64,000 nt of DNA from Pyrenochaeta sp. MPI-SDFR-AT-0127 (lineage: Eukaryota; Ascomycota; Dothideomycetes; Pleosporales; Cucurbitariaceae): the NCBI GenBank assembly GCA_020747015.1, contig JAGTJM010000082.1:1-64000 (forward strand), written 5' to 3'. A program made the translations under genes and the position numbers. Below, piece after piece: positions 48,934-59,177 of this stretch. Numbering within the stretch: the first letter of the stretch is position 1; each line of letters starts with the position of its first letter. Under the pieces are notes generated by a model. The model was not told the DNA's origin, ran no database searches, and saw nothing but the letters and a program-made list of their open reading frames with translations.

Positions 48934-49917
48934 TTTGGTGGGGTGAGTGTCGAGGTTCTGGGAGTTGGCATTTCAGTGCGAGACTGGGGGTTTATATAGT
49001 GGGTGTTAGGATCAAATTTGACAACCGTGGTCGAGAATCTCAACCGAAGGCCCTAGATGGCAGCCTTCGGAACTTTTGTGCGCACTGGTTTGAGGCCTGT
49101 CACCACCTTTAAGACTGTATTCCAAGGCCTTTGTATACCTAAATATTCGAAAGGAAAATCAGGTCTGCAACTTACTGCAACCTAAGCACACTCATTTATT
49201 GAATACACAACACATGTACGTTCCAAGTTCCACAATAAACAACCATAGAGACGATATTTCTGCTTGCCTCAATACCCTTGAATTGGCAATGCTATAACTA
49301 CTAACAGGATTTTACCATTTTTTTCCAAGATGTAAAGTCTTCTTTCCTCTCTTTCTATCTCCTAGATCTCTCACACTTTGCATCCGAACACTAGGTCACG
49401 ATTCGAGTGATCGGGTCACATGTGGCACGATTGAACAGAATGTCCAATTCAACTCCAAAATAGCACAAGCACTGTGGTTGGTTTCTTCTCAAAGTCCGAT
49501 GCAGCTGAGCGGCGAGTCACTGTGCATATGCTTTTTCAACCTTGGACATGCTTCGAAACACTGCCGAGGCAGAAATCAGCTCGCATCCCATCGATGAAAT
49601 CAACCAAACCTGTAGTCCAACAGCTATGTGCTGTACATACCGGGAGTAGCTCAGAGGGCCAGAATGCGGCGAGGATACGAAGCGAAGAATTCCAACATTT
49701 GAATCGCTGGGCATAGCCTGCTGCTGATAATGACCTACGAGTCAAAGTGGTGAAGCGCTGGCCGACCAGCATGTAAATTCTCTTGTTCAAAAGGCATCAT
49801 GTTCAGCAACAAAACCATCCGTTCTTGCGCAGTCCATGAACATTGTCATCATAAGTTGCCTGAATAATCAATTTTCCTTTTGCATTGTCTCGCACCAGCC
49901 AACACTTAGAGCTCGAA
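48934..49917. other. Intergenic region
   Basis: About 980 bp between divergently oriented genes (phosphoesterase minus, metalloprotease plus), so it holds both promoters. A sequence at about 49641 looks like a tRNA A box, but no B box follows. No gene is seen. Confidence 0.45.
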
Positions 49918-50980
49918 ATGTTGCACATATGGCTATGTCTTGCTGTGCTGCTACTCGAGTTTCACGGCGGCGTCCACGGCTACATGATCGATCAAGATTG
50001 TGGAGGTCAGTGTCATCCCTCTTTCCCACGACTGTCGATCTGCTAAGACTAGCTTCAGAGGACACACAATTCGTCCAAGACAGAATTGATACGGCCTTTC
50101 GACTCATTGCAAATGCTGTAACGGGACTCGACAGGAAACCTATCAATACGGACGTCGATAACTGGCACAATACACTGTTTGGCCGACGCTTTGATCTAAC
50201 GGATATTGGATATGTCAAAGCCCGCTTCGAAGCCTTATCAAGGATAAGTCAGCACAACAATAACGATCAGACTTCGCTCGCCCAGAACATCATAGACGTT
50301 CGCTTCTACTGCATCGTCAAGCGGATTGGAAAGAACAAGGCAGGAGACTACATAAACAAAGATCGCAACGTTGCTTACACGAAAGGAGAACTGTCGAAGC
50401 CGGGTGGTCGATTTGGGAATTGTTTTGATATTAAAGATCCCACCATGCTGATCACATTGACCGTGTGGAACCACTATTCCGAAATCCAATTTTGTCCTTG
50501 GTACCTCCGCAGTGCCCGCGGTTTCAAAATCAGGGATCTTGCCGATCTCCCGTCATCGGTCTATACGAGTCTCAGCAAGATAGTGATTCCAGCAGCGGCG
50601 AAATTGAAATTCACACCAATCGATCTTTTCCTCTTAACGGACAAAACCATTGTGCACGAGCTGACACATACGCAACAAGCGTTCCCAGCGACGAAAGACC
50701 TCCAACCCACTCCCTACGGTGAGCTCACATTCCCCTCTCAGCTTGTCGTGCTAGGCCGCTGATATCTTCTTACTTCGGTGCAGGCCTAAAGAACGCGCAG
50801 AACCTAGTTTCCATCAATACACAGCACAACAATGAGGCTGAGTTTGATCCTCTGCGAAATGCAGACTCCAATTCGCTGTTTGCGGTTGGGACCTGGATCA
50901 TCGTCCGGCCTGGCGGCGGACCAATTGGCGCAGACGGCACATTTAACAAGCCGCAGGCCACACCAAAAGCCAGGATCTAA
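49918..50980 (+). CDS. Secreted M35/aspzincin-like metalloprotease
   Basis: Three exons: 49918-50005, 50059-50718, 50784-50980; 314 aa, in phase. The start at 49918 was chosen because it gives a signal peptide (MLHIWLCLAVLLLEFHGGVH) and joins in phase to exon 2; a longer upstream frame would lack one. The zinc-binding motif HELTH is near residue 229 (KTIVHELTHTQQAF). It is followed by TKDLQPTPYG, which resembles the aspzincin third-ligand region, and by RNADSNSLFAVGTW, like NADTYALFA in deuterolysins. The canonical GTxDxxYG is modified, so this is a divergent member. It probably acts as an extracellular peptidase. No separate propeptide boundary is evident. Confidence 0.8.
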
Positions 50981-51244
50981 GTTTTGTCAGGGTGATTGAT
51001 TGGTCACAGTTCGTTGGGACGATACAATGATGGAAGTTGGTCTCGTTTTAAGTTGCGCATTGGGACGACGGGCCTTAAGAGCTCATACCGGGAGACAAGC
51101 TAGCTTCACATTCAATTATGGATAGAAAATCTGTGGGCGCAAATGCGCTGCTGCTATGAAAGTCCAGACTTCAATTTTTGTGGTTTTTCAGTCAACCTCT
51201 TAGCATTGCAATGCCTCCTGCATCTTTAGCTGCTGATTCTCTGC

Positions 51245-52197
51245 TCACTCAGCGTCTAAGCTAAAATATCCGTCACTCTCCTCATGGTAGACCATATCTC
51301 TTCTTACAATAAAGGGCCATGTTTTTCCCTCGGGCACTGAAAGGTGCTTTGCCCAAGGAACGTGTACCTCAACCTTCACCAAATCTCGGAGATCCTTTAG
51401 TGGAGAAAAAAAAAGATCTTCGTACTTAACATGAATATACGGCGCCCGTATAAAAATGTCAGCCCTCGCATGCTTCAGACCTTTCCATTTGGAGATCTCC
51501 TCCCAGGTCTCGTACCAACAATCACGACCATAGGGCGGTATCCCCAAAATGAGCCCCTCTACCAGGTCATAAGCTTGAGGGTATGAATACTGTAGATAGA
51601 GGTCTTGGATCAAGCTGAAAGATCGGTTAGGCAGGAGCCGCCGTAAACACCAATACGCTGTAACTCCAGAGAGTCGAAACGTGTTGCAGGTGTATAGATA
51701 GTCCACCGATTCCATGTATCTAAACCATAGTTAGCTGTCGCCAGGCGACAATTGGCAAGCGATACCTTAAGCACAATTCAGGTATACACGTACGCTAGTT
51801 TACACGAGATCGGGAAAGCTAGTAATCTTCGTGCCGCGGGGCATGTAAGCTTGAATGGTATTTTCTCTTTCCCTATCTCGTCTCCATCATAGGCCTTGTT
51901 CTCATTGATGACTTGGAGAAGAAGTTCTTCCCCACCTAATACGTTCGTGTACATGAGCCTTCGGACCTCTAGAGGCAGCTTACGGAAGAAGAGCGAGTTC
52001 CACTGAGTAGATACGTCCGGCTTAGTACTCCTAACCAGGCAGGTCTCGCCTAAGGAGCGAACAGAGGGTAGGCGCGCATTCCAGGCCACCGTAGCTTTTT
52101 TTCGCCATTTATCCCTTTGCTGCTTCCGCTTGACGGCTTTGTTGCGTGTAGCACGGTTGTACAAAGTGCTAAGCATGGTAACGGGATTTAGAGGCAT
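51245..52197 (-). CDS. Fungal LPxE(I/V)R-type protein, copy A (intact)
   Basis: Two exons: 52197-51794 and 51719-51245; 292 aa. Start at ATG 52197 matches the start of paralogue B. The N-terminus is basic (RKQQRDKWRKKATVAWNARL). The core NSLFFRKLPLEVRRLMYTNV followed by GGEELLL is typical of the large fungal group with F-box-like LPxEIRxxIY starts (DUF7730-like). FPISCKLAYMESVDYLYTCN spans the splice, and a conserved tail reads WPFIVRRDMVYHEESDGYFS. The function is unknown. It has a close relative at 54.9-55.7 kb with the same 404-nt first exon and the same intron phase. Confidence 0.75.
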
Positions 52198-52787
52198 AGG
52201 AATCAAAAAGTAAGCTGAATGCCAGCTAAGTATGCTAGAGGCACGTATTGTTGAAAATATGTACGTGGCTCATAGAACAATACCTAGGTATCAGTGAAGA
52301 AGTTCGGGTCTTGAAGGTACAGTATGAGCCGCGTCGGAACTATGTTCGGGCTCCGAGGGACTGTGCCGCAAAGCTGTGCCGCAAGGCTGAGTAGGTAGGC
52401 AGACTTGGGCTTGTACACGCTGGGTGAGGGCCATAAGAGGCCAAAAGAGTCAAAGATATGTGAGTCTAGGTTGTGCGTATTTTAGGCTGGGAGGATATGC
52501 GGATCAAAGATAGAAGTCGCAGTCGAATGCACGGATGCATCAATCACGTGACTCCTCGTTCCGCCCTGTAAGCACATATACTCAAGAAATCATCTTTCAA
52601 AACTTAAATTTTATACTTTTAGAGGCTAGCCGCTAGTTAGCCTAGATTAGGACCTAGAGGTAGCCTAAATAATTAGTTTATAATAACCTATTTTTCGTTT
52701 AAATGCAAAAATAAAGTCAGACAAGTTCAACTGAACATTTGAAAAAAAGGGTTAATTGGAGTAAAGTCCATGCGGGAGTAACTCAGG
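52198..52787. other. Promoter of copy A plus A+T-rich decayed stretch
   Basis: A segment CTGTGCCGCA..GGCTGAGTAGGTA (about 52373-52398) is shared with the region upstream of paralogue B. Around 52620-52700 the sequence becomes very A+T-rich with repeated TAGCCTA/CTAG words. This look is common in decayed fungal repeats. No gene is seen. Confidence 0.45.
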
Positions 52788-53653
52788 TCATCCCCAGACC
52801 TCTACCACAGCGGCCATAAGATTATACACTGGGGCCCCAGCCTCAAGCTTCTTCCCACCCAAGTACCACATCCCTCCATCTATTATCTCCGAATCGTGTG
52901 CCGTACAATGGCCATTACAATGACTAACACAATGACTAAAACACGACATCATGGGGCTGTTTTCACCATCTGGCATGGTGCTTGCGTCCAATGCTGGCGC
53001 TCCCCACTCTGTGGCCACTGTGAACCCTGAATCACCTTCAGGTACTGGCATACCTTTCAGGATTATCATCGTACTGCGGTGGCATGGATACTCGAATTCG
53101 GACCAACTAGGAACATCGCAACCAGATTTTGTCTTTAGTCTCAGTTTCCTCTGCAGACCACGCTCTACAACAAGAGCACAGAACTCTGCCAAAAATTCCG
53201 GAAACTCTGCAAGATTGAGAGTATCAGAGTTGATGTATTCGTAAGCTTGGAGTTCCCCGCCATCGTTAACGAAGTAATTTAGGCCTTCGAACCGAGATAT
53301 TGCAGCGGAAGCAACGGGACGCATCACCAGAACATTGCCGAAAGGTTTAGCCGTAACCTCTTTGAAGGCCATGACTTCACCGTCGTTAATGTCGAAATGC
53401 TTATGAATCAATCGGATAGATACTCCATGGGGAAGATTGTGTTTGCCAGGAGAGCACGAAGATCTGCTAGATTTGCGGCATCCATCTCTGGAACACCCAC
53501 AACTTCGGTGATGTGAGGAAGGCCATTGTAGACAGCTACCGGAACAAAAGTGTTTTTGACAATCACTATGACTTTTTCTGTCGTATTGAGGGAACAAAAG
53601 TCTTTCTTTGGATTTTGCGACTCACGAAAATTGGGTATTTCAGCAGCACCCAA
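52788..53653 (-). pseudogene. Unknown gene broken by a frameshift and lacking a start
   Basis: Two overlapping minus-strand frames encode parts of one protein. The upstream frame gives AEIPNFRESQNPKKDF up to LRALLANTIFP. The downstream frame continues GVSIRLIHKHFDINDGEVMA and runs to the stop at 52788 (NLMAAVVEVWG), about 285 residues in all. The break falls at a run of four C on the minus strand (53429-53432); one base appears to be missing. No ATG exists in the upstream frame before its stop, although a TATAAAAG box lies at 53675-53682. The C-terminal part has a Cys/His cluster (SCFSHCVSHCNGHCTAH). I do not recognise the family. A sequencing error at the homopolymer is the main alternative. 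Confidence 0.55.
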
Positions 53654-53659
53654 TTGATT

Positions 53660-54794
53660 TAAAGTTAGTTTTTCCTTTTATAGACCGGCCGACTTCTCTA
53701 GTAACCATTTCTACTAGTATTCTTGAACCCCGCTTCTTTCACCGGTGGAAAAGCCACTCAGCTCCCTAGTTGGCGGTTTAGTAGTCATAAGAGCACATTG
53801 GGGAGAAGAAACCGGTGAGTCTTGGCTCGATTGATAGAAGTGACCAGTTGCTTCAAGGCTTCTTCTTGATTACGTACATGTGCGGCCATATCTCGGAACA
53901 ACCACACCTTGGATATTGTGGGGCAGAAATTGCTCTGGTATACAAATCTAAGGAAAGTAAGCATGACGAGGCTCTCTGGAGTGGGGTATGTCGCAGGGCG
54001 TTAAGCATCAGGCTGTGAACTACTGAGTGTTAGTAACGCACCACTGCCTTGCATTCGGAGGGCCAATGGCTGTGTAGCTCATTAGCACATGTCTATCTTA
54101 AGCATATTCTCGGCTGCTTTTGTCTTATCTGTGACTGCTTGAAACATTAATCACGTAAAACTCAGTACCCCCATCTCAGTCCTGACCAGATATAATTTGC
54201 AATACTCTTTATACGCAGCTACCATGCGTTGAAAGTCACAGGTTCCAAGTTTAATTTTCTACATATTGGCCTAACTTTTATTTTACATGAGGTGCAAAGC
54301 TCGCAATGCGGTTCATACCAGCCTGCCAATAGAAGGCTCTCACAGAAGTATCATAATCTTCATAGATGTAGCGATGAGTCTATCTCGAGAGCTCCACGAT
54401 TTTCAGTAGTTACGAATAGAATGACAACAATACAGCTCATAGAACCTTCGAAGAGGGTTCCTTCCAAGGTGCAGAGCGTAACAGTCCTCACCAGAAATGT
54501 TTGAGTATACTTTTCTAAAGCAAAATTCATCTATGCACTCATGGAAGGATAAGGTGGTCAATGAAATGGAAGAACTCGGGACGAAATTGTGGCTACGCCT
54601 GGCTTTGAGCTAGCATCTGAACTACTTAGTAGCAACAGTGAGTAATCCATGCTTCATGAAAACTCAAAATAATTTTTAGCCAGCATGAAAGCTGTAAGCT
54701 TCAAACTAACTCGTAAAAGCCGTATGAGTTTCCATCCAGCCAATGATCAACATAAGACACCGCCGTGTGGTGTGAGCGTTCCACAATGTTTTTT
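53660..54794. other. Non-coding stretch
   Basis: About 1.1 kb with many stops in all frames. It contains the likely TATA box of the broken gene at 53675-53682 and nothing else I can support. Confidence 0.4.
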
Positions 54795-55741
54795 TTAGTC
54801 TGCTTGAGCATCCAAGCTGAAACTGCCATCAATTTCTTCATGGTAGGTCATATCTCTTCTTATCATAAACGGCCATCTTTCCTCATCGGGTGACACTGAA
54901 CTGTGCCTCCTCCATGTAACACGTACCTAAAGCTCGACCTGGTCTCGAAGATTCTTTAGAGGAGAGAAGTAAAATTCTTCATCATAAGCATGCACACACG
55001 GGTTTGATTCATATCTGTGTATATCAACTCTAACGTGCGCCAGACTTTTCATCCTACAGATGCCGTCCCACGTTTCGTTCCACCAATCGATATGATACGG
55101 CGGTAAACCAACTTTTATATCTCTTTCATTTTCAACACCAATGTACGCGTACTGGAGATGAAGGCTTTGGATCGAATCCAAATACTGCCTGGACATGAGC
55201 CGCGTGAAACACCAATACTCTGTGATTCCAGTGAATCGGAACGTGTTGCTGGTATATAGATAATCAAACGATTCCGTATACCTGAGACACAGTCAGTTGT
55301 TGTCAGACGATGATCGGAAGGCAGTGTATTGGCATACGCTAATTTGCAAGCGATGGGAAAATATAACAATCCTCGCGCTGCACGGCACGCAAGCTCGAAT
55401 GGTATTTTCTCTTTTCCTATTTCGTCTCCATACTTATCCCTAATCTCATTGACGACTAGAAACAGTAATTCTTTGCCGGCTAAGATGCCCGAATATATAA
55501 GCGTTCGAATCTCTAGAGGGAGCCTACAGAAGAATAGCGAATTTAACTGAGGAGATACGTCCAGTCCAGCACTCCTCACTCCGCAGATATCCTCTGATAG
55601 TCGAGCGGGGGGCAGACGCGCATTCCAGGCCGCCGTAGCTTTGGCTCGCCATTTTATTCTCTTCTCGTACTGTTTCACGGCATGGTGATGTAGATATTGC
55701 TCTAAGAGATTGCCGAGTACCGCAAGAAGACTAAAAGGCAT
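54795..55741 (-). pseudogene. Paralogue B of the LPxE(I/V)R-type gene, nonsense codon near 3' end
   Basis: Exons 55741-55338 (404 nt, same length as copy A) and 55281 onward. The frame reads NSLFFCRLPLEIRTLIYSGI in exon 1 and CKLAYTESFDYLYTSNTFRF across the splice. A TAG stop at 54927-54929 ends a 252-aa product right after RDQVEL. The same frame continues without another stop to a TAA at 54795. It still encodes a tail like copy A (WPFMIRRDMTYHEEIDGSFS versus WPFIVRRDMVYHEESDGYFS). The TAG aligns with a Glu codon (GAG) of copy A. So B has lost about 43 conserved C-terminal residues by one nonsense change. A functional shortened protein or readthrough cannot be excluded. Confidence 0.7.
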
Positions 55742-56389
55742 TGGAAACCAAAAAAAAGATTAACTATTCCAAGATATTTATGTAACTTATATAGAGATGT
55801 GTTCAATTTTCACTGAAAGAGTCAAAGTCTTAAAGGACGAGGTCATCAAGTGCAATTTAGCCATGAAGACCTCTGCCGTGAAACTGTGCCGCAGGGGCTG
55901 AGTAGGTACCGTATAGCCTCGACACGGTGGCCGAACGCTAATTAGGCAATGCTTTGCGGGATCGGGACAACTGTGGATCGTGTCAAATGAGGCTTAGTAG
56001 ATATTCTTTGCAAACACGCCATCGCTCCTAGCTCATTTACTGGCTGCAAGCTATCTCAGTGTGCATAACCTTGCCCCTCTGCAAGATATTCAAGGTTTAT
56101 TGCACGGGCGTTCATAAATGCTCCACTACCACGAGGAGGGGCCGTGCCGAGCGTTCGGCCTCCCGTGACGAGTTTATACGGTAGGTGGGTACCGTCTGTG
56201 CACCAAATGCGCACCATCACCCCAAGCGGGCACTTCTCTAGGTCGCCAACGCCACGCTACTAACTCTAGTGATACATTCAAGTTAAAATATAAACAAATA
56301 GGCAGCAAAATCTATCTCTACGAAGTGTAGCCTGAGAATACATATAGTATAGATGAGCAATGCTTCATAATTAGACCTGGAGCTATCGG
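55742..56389. other. Promoter of copy B and decayed sequence
   Basis: Contains the promoter segment shared with copy A (about 55883-55908). No gene is seen between it and the transposase remnant. Confidence 0.4.
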
Positions 56390-57204
56390 CAGACGGGGAG
56401 AATCTTTAGTAAGAGGCTATTCAAGAACAAGCAGTTTAAGCAGACGCTTTAAGACGGCAACCGTAAGTGGATAAGCTTGTTGGCGTGTGTTTGCGCTGAT
56501 AGTATAGCCTTACCGCCAGCCTCATATCTGTGGCTGATTCTAAGAACATCCAATCAACTTAGGTAGAGGATAAACAGGTAGGAGAACATATAGCCTTCTT
56601 TAGAGCGGTGGCTGGTCGGAGGATAGGCTTGGCCTTGCCTGGCTCTAGCAGGTATCTAAGCGCTTCTCAATGGCTATAGCTCGAAGACGGTACCGCCTAT
56701 CACTTATAGACGGCCATGGGAGTCACCTAACAAAAGAATTTCTAGAGTATTACCACAGGCATAAGCTACTAATAGGTATCTATCCACCTTATAGCATTTA
56801 CACGCGCTGTAGCTGCTCGATGTGGTAATGTCCATGTCTCTCAGTACAGCATACTCGAAGAAGCTGGCAATAAGTCATAAAAAACATTACACAAGAATAG
56901 TGCATTCAGAATATGAGGGAGAAGGGGAGTCTGAGTCCGAGTCAACGCCGTGAAGGCTGCAAAGGTCGCTGGCCGCAAGGCTCAAAGAGAGCGTGATAAG
57001 CAACCTCACGACCCTGGAAAAGCTGTACAATTTTTCCAAAGAGCCAAACAAAAGGCTTCACAGCCTCTAGCAAGGCCTACAAAGAAGCAGTGTATTGTTG
57101 CTGCACCACGTAGCTGTGCTGTTGCTACACAGCGTTCCCCAACACCTTCAGTAAAGTACAATAGCCGTGGCCGCAAAATCGCTCCACAAAAAAGGTTTGA
57201 GTGA
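56390..57204 (+). mobile_element. Degenerate pogo/Fot1-type (Tc1/mariner) transposase remnant
   Basis: From 56688 the frame reads RYRLSLIDGHGSHLTKEFLE and YYHRHKLLIGIYPPYS, the catalytic second-Asp region of fungal pogo-type DDE transposases (DGHGSH...PPHS). A frameshift follows. From 56801 another frame reads HAL, stop, LLDVVMSMSLSTAYSKKL. This corresponds to the usual HxLQPLDV motif with the third Asp; CAG has become TAG (56810-56812) and CCN has become CTG, both C-to-T changes. A third segment at 56950-57204 (MKAAKVAGRKAQRERDKQ to PQKRFE) looks like the basic C-terminus of the same transposase. The N-terminal DNA-binding part is not recognisable. The element is inactive. The boundaries given are approximate; terminal repeats were not established. 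Confidence 0.72.
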
Positions 57205-57388
57205 GAATGTTTGTCGCATAGGTCTATATAGTGCCCCGCCAAGTTATCTCGTGACTAATGTTGTTTTGTGGCAATAGTAGCGCTTCATTCATTCAATCTA
57301 TGGGTATCATATGGTATTAAAACATTCACTTGCAAGGCCTCCCCATACTCTAGTAAACCTGTTAGACTTGATCATGGTAAGAATGGTT

Positions 57389-58677
57389 TCAAAATTCAAG
57401 CTCTTCAACCTCCATACCACATTCCTCACACCTCTTCTTTGTCATTCCTGTCTCCGGATCGAGCACACTTCTCCCCCATTCATGTTCATGCCTATCATAG
57501 CGGCCCTTGATCTTCTGCCCAAACTGTGCATCCCCTGATCCACCTAGTCTGGCCCTTTTATAGGCCTCCACTCTCGTCCGCTTTTTCAAATCTTCAAGTT
57601 TGTTCTTGAATTTCTTCTCTTTTCTCTGCTTACTGATCTTACTGCGCTTCTCGTATTCTTCATCTAGTGCTTCCGCCGATCCCCATTTTGCCGGGCTGAA
57701 GGCGTAAGCTTCGACTTGCAAACGCAGGAAAAGCTGCATGGCGTGGAAGGATTGTTTATGAGGGTTTGGGCGCTCGAGATGTGGGAGAAGATCTTCATCT
57801 TTCAGTTCGGGATCTGTGAGCAGATAGTCGTCTCGAGCCTCGGTCTTTGTGAGGAGGGAATACTTGTCCGGAAGCTTTTCTTTGCAGATATTGCAAACCC
57901 CGATTCCGAATATGTCTTGCCATTTCCAATCAATCTCCAAAGAACTGCACTCACGGCATTTGCCCTTAATATCGCGCCTGCCATCGCCGTATTTGCCCTT
58001 GAATGTCCCGCTTTCGATCTCGGCATTCTCTGCAGCCTCCAGCAATGCAGCGTCCTCATCTTCTTCCTCTTTTCCATTGATTGTATCTAGAATCGAGATG
58101 CCAGGCTCGTATGGCCCCGCTCGATTCTCTCTCAGCTTCCGCCGCACACGTTCCCTCTCCCACTCCGCCATGGCCATGCCTTCAGGCTTTTGCTCTTCTC
58201 GCGCTTGTCCCTTCCACATGGCCTTATTATGCGGATCATCGACGGTGCTCAAGAACCCACCCTTCGTATCCGTCATTTTACTGAAGTCGTAATCAATGAA
58301 GTCCGACCTCGCGTACTTCTTTGCCGGTTGAATATAATCGTTCGAGGGCGGCTGCATGAAACCATTCTGATCCAGCCTCTGCGGAGAAGCAGCAGCTGCA
58401 TTGCGTACTTGTGTCGGGGCGTTCGAGGAAGTTATGGAGGAATATGCTCGCTTTGCGCCAGCGACAGGCGGTGGTGTGGGTTTGGAAGCCTGGGCTTGCT
58501 GTGCCGCGGCTTTGGCTTTGAGACGGGCTTCTTCCTACCTATCCATCAGTAAGGAATCCATGTCTTGTCGAAGGCTCACGGTACCATTCTCCGAATTTGT
58601 TCTGGGGTGGGAGGATTTGGCGGCAGCTTGCCCGCCGAGCGCATTGCTCGCGGTGGCGTAGCAGGCCTCTCAGGCAT
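57389..58677 (-). CDS. RAD14: Rad14/XPA nucleotide-excision-repair protein
   Basis: Two exons: 58677-58585 and 58534-57389; 412 aa. The splice joins TPEQIRRM to EEARLKAKA, the conserved Rad14/XPA start, which supports an intron with the unusual donor GTACCG. A C4 zinc finger C-x2-C-x17-C-x2-C (residues 224-248: CREC ... CNIC) is followed by the XPA C-terminal DNA-binding region. That region has SLLTKTEARDDYLLTDPELK, LPHLERPNPHKQSFHAMQLF and RLQVEAYAFSPAKWGSAEAL. The protein verifies damage in nucleotide-excision repair with RPA and TFIIH. The C-terminus has an extra cysteine pair (RCEECGMEVEELEF). Length is normal for fungi. Confidence 0.93.
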
Positions 58678-59177
58678 AGTGAAGCCGAGTGTTGACTATT
58701 ATTTTGTATGAGCTCGAAACCAAAATGAGAAATGGTATAGACGCAGCAAGGCTGAGAGGAAATTAGTGGTGGTAACGCGCAAGTGGCGATGTGATTACTT
58801 CGGAGTTGATCCGCACCGAGACCCTTGTTCCTGAGTGATGATGCACGCCAAGAGATCGAGTGGTCTTTCACTGGAAGTCTCTCAAAACTTAGCAGTATTG
58901 CATGACCAGGGTTAGTTCCGTGATTTTTCCCGTCTCTAGACACCCTAGAAATCCTGAAGGGCGGCTTAGGACAAGGCTTGTGACTGCACCGCCCTTACAA
59001 ATCCGCTATGACTCTTCGATGTGGCTGTGGCGATGCTTTCCACATATCGGTTGTTCTCAACCACGGCAGAATTGAGAGATCCAGCGCGTAAATAATCAAG
59101 GCGACTAGTACAAGTATTGCCATTGCCACCCACAGTTCCGTCGATCCACGTCTTCACATCTTTTTGACTTTTGCGAA
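58678..59177. promoter_or_regulatory. Divergent promoter, RAD14 and peptidyl-tRNA hydrolase
   Basis: A 500-bp region between two start codons. No coding frame of interest and no obvious TATA box. Confidence 0.5.

Noticed and set aside
49641..49700. tRNA-like A box (AGTAGCTCAGAGGG)
   Set aside because: No matching B box, acceptor stem or anticodon arm could be folded in the following 90 bases.
56165..57255. Possible terminal inverted repeats of the transposase remnant
   Set aside because: About 11 of 17 matching bases (TGACGAG versus TCACGAG cores) is too weak to set the element ends.
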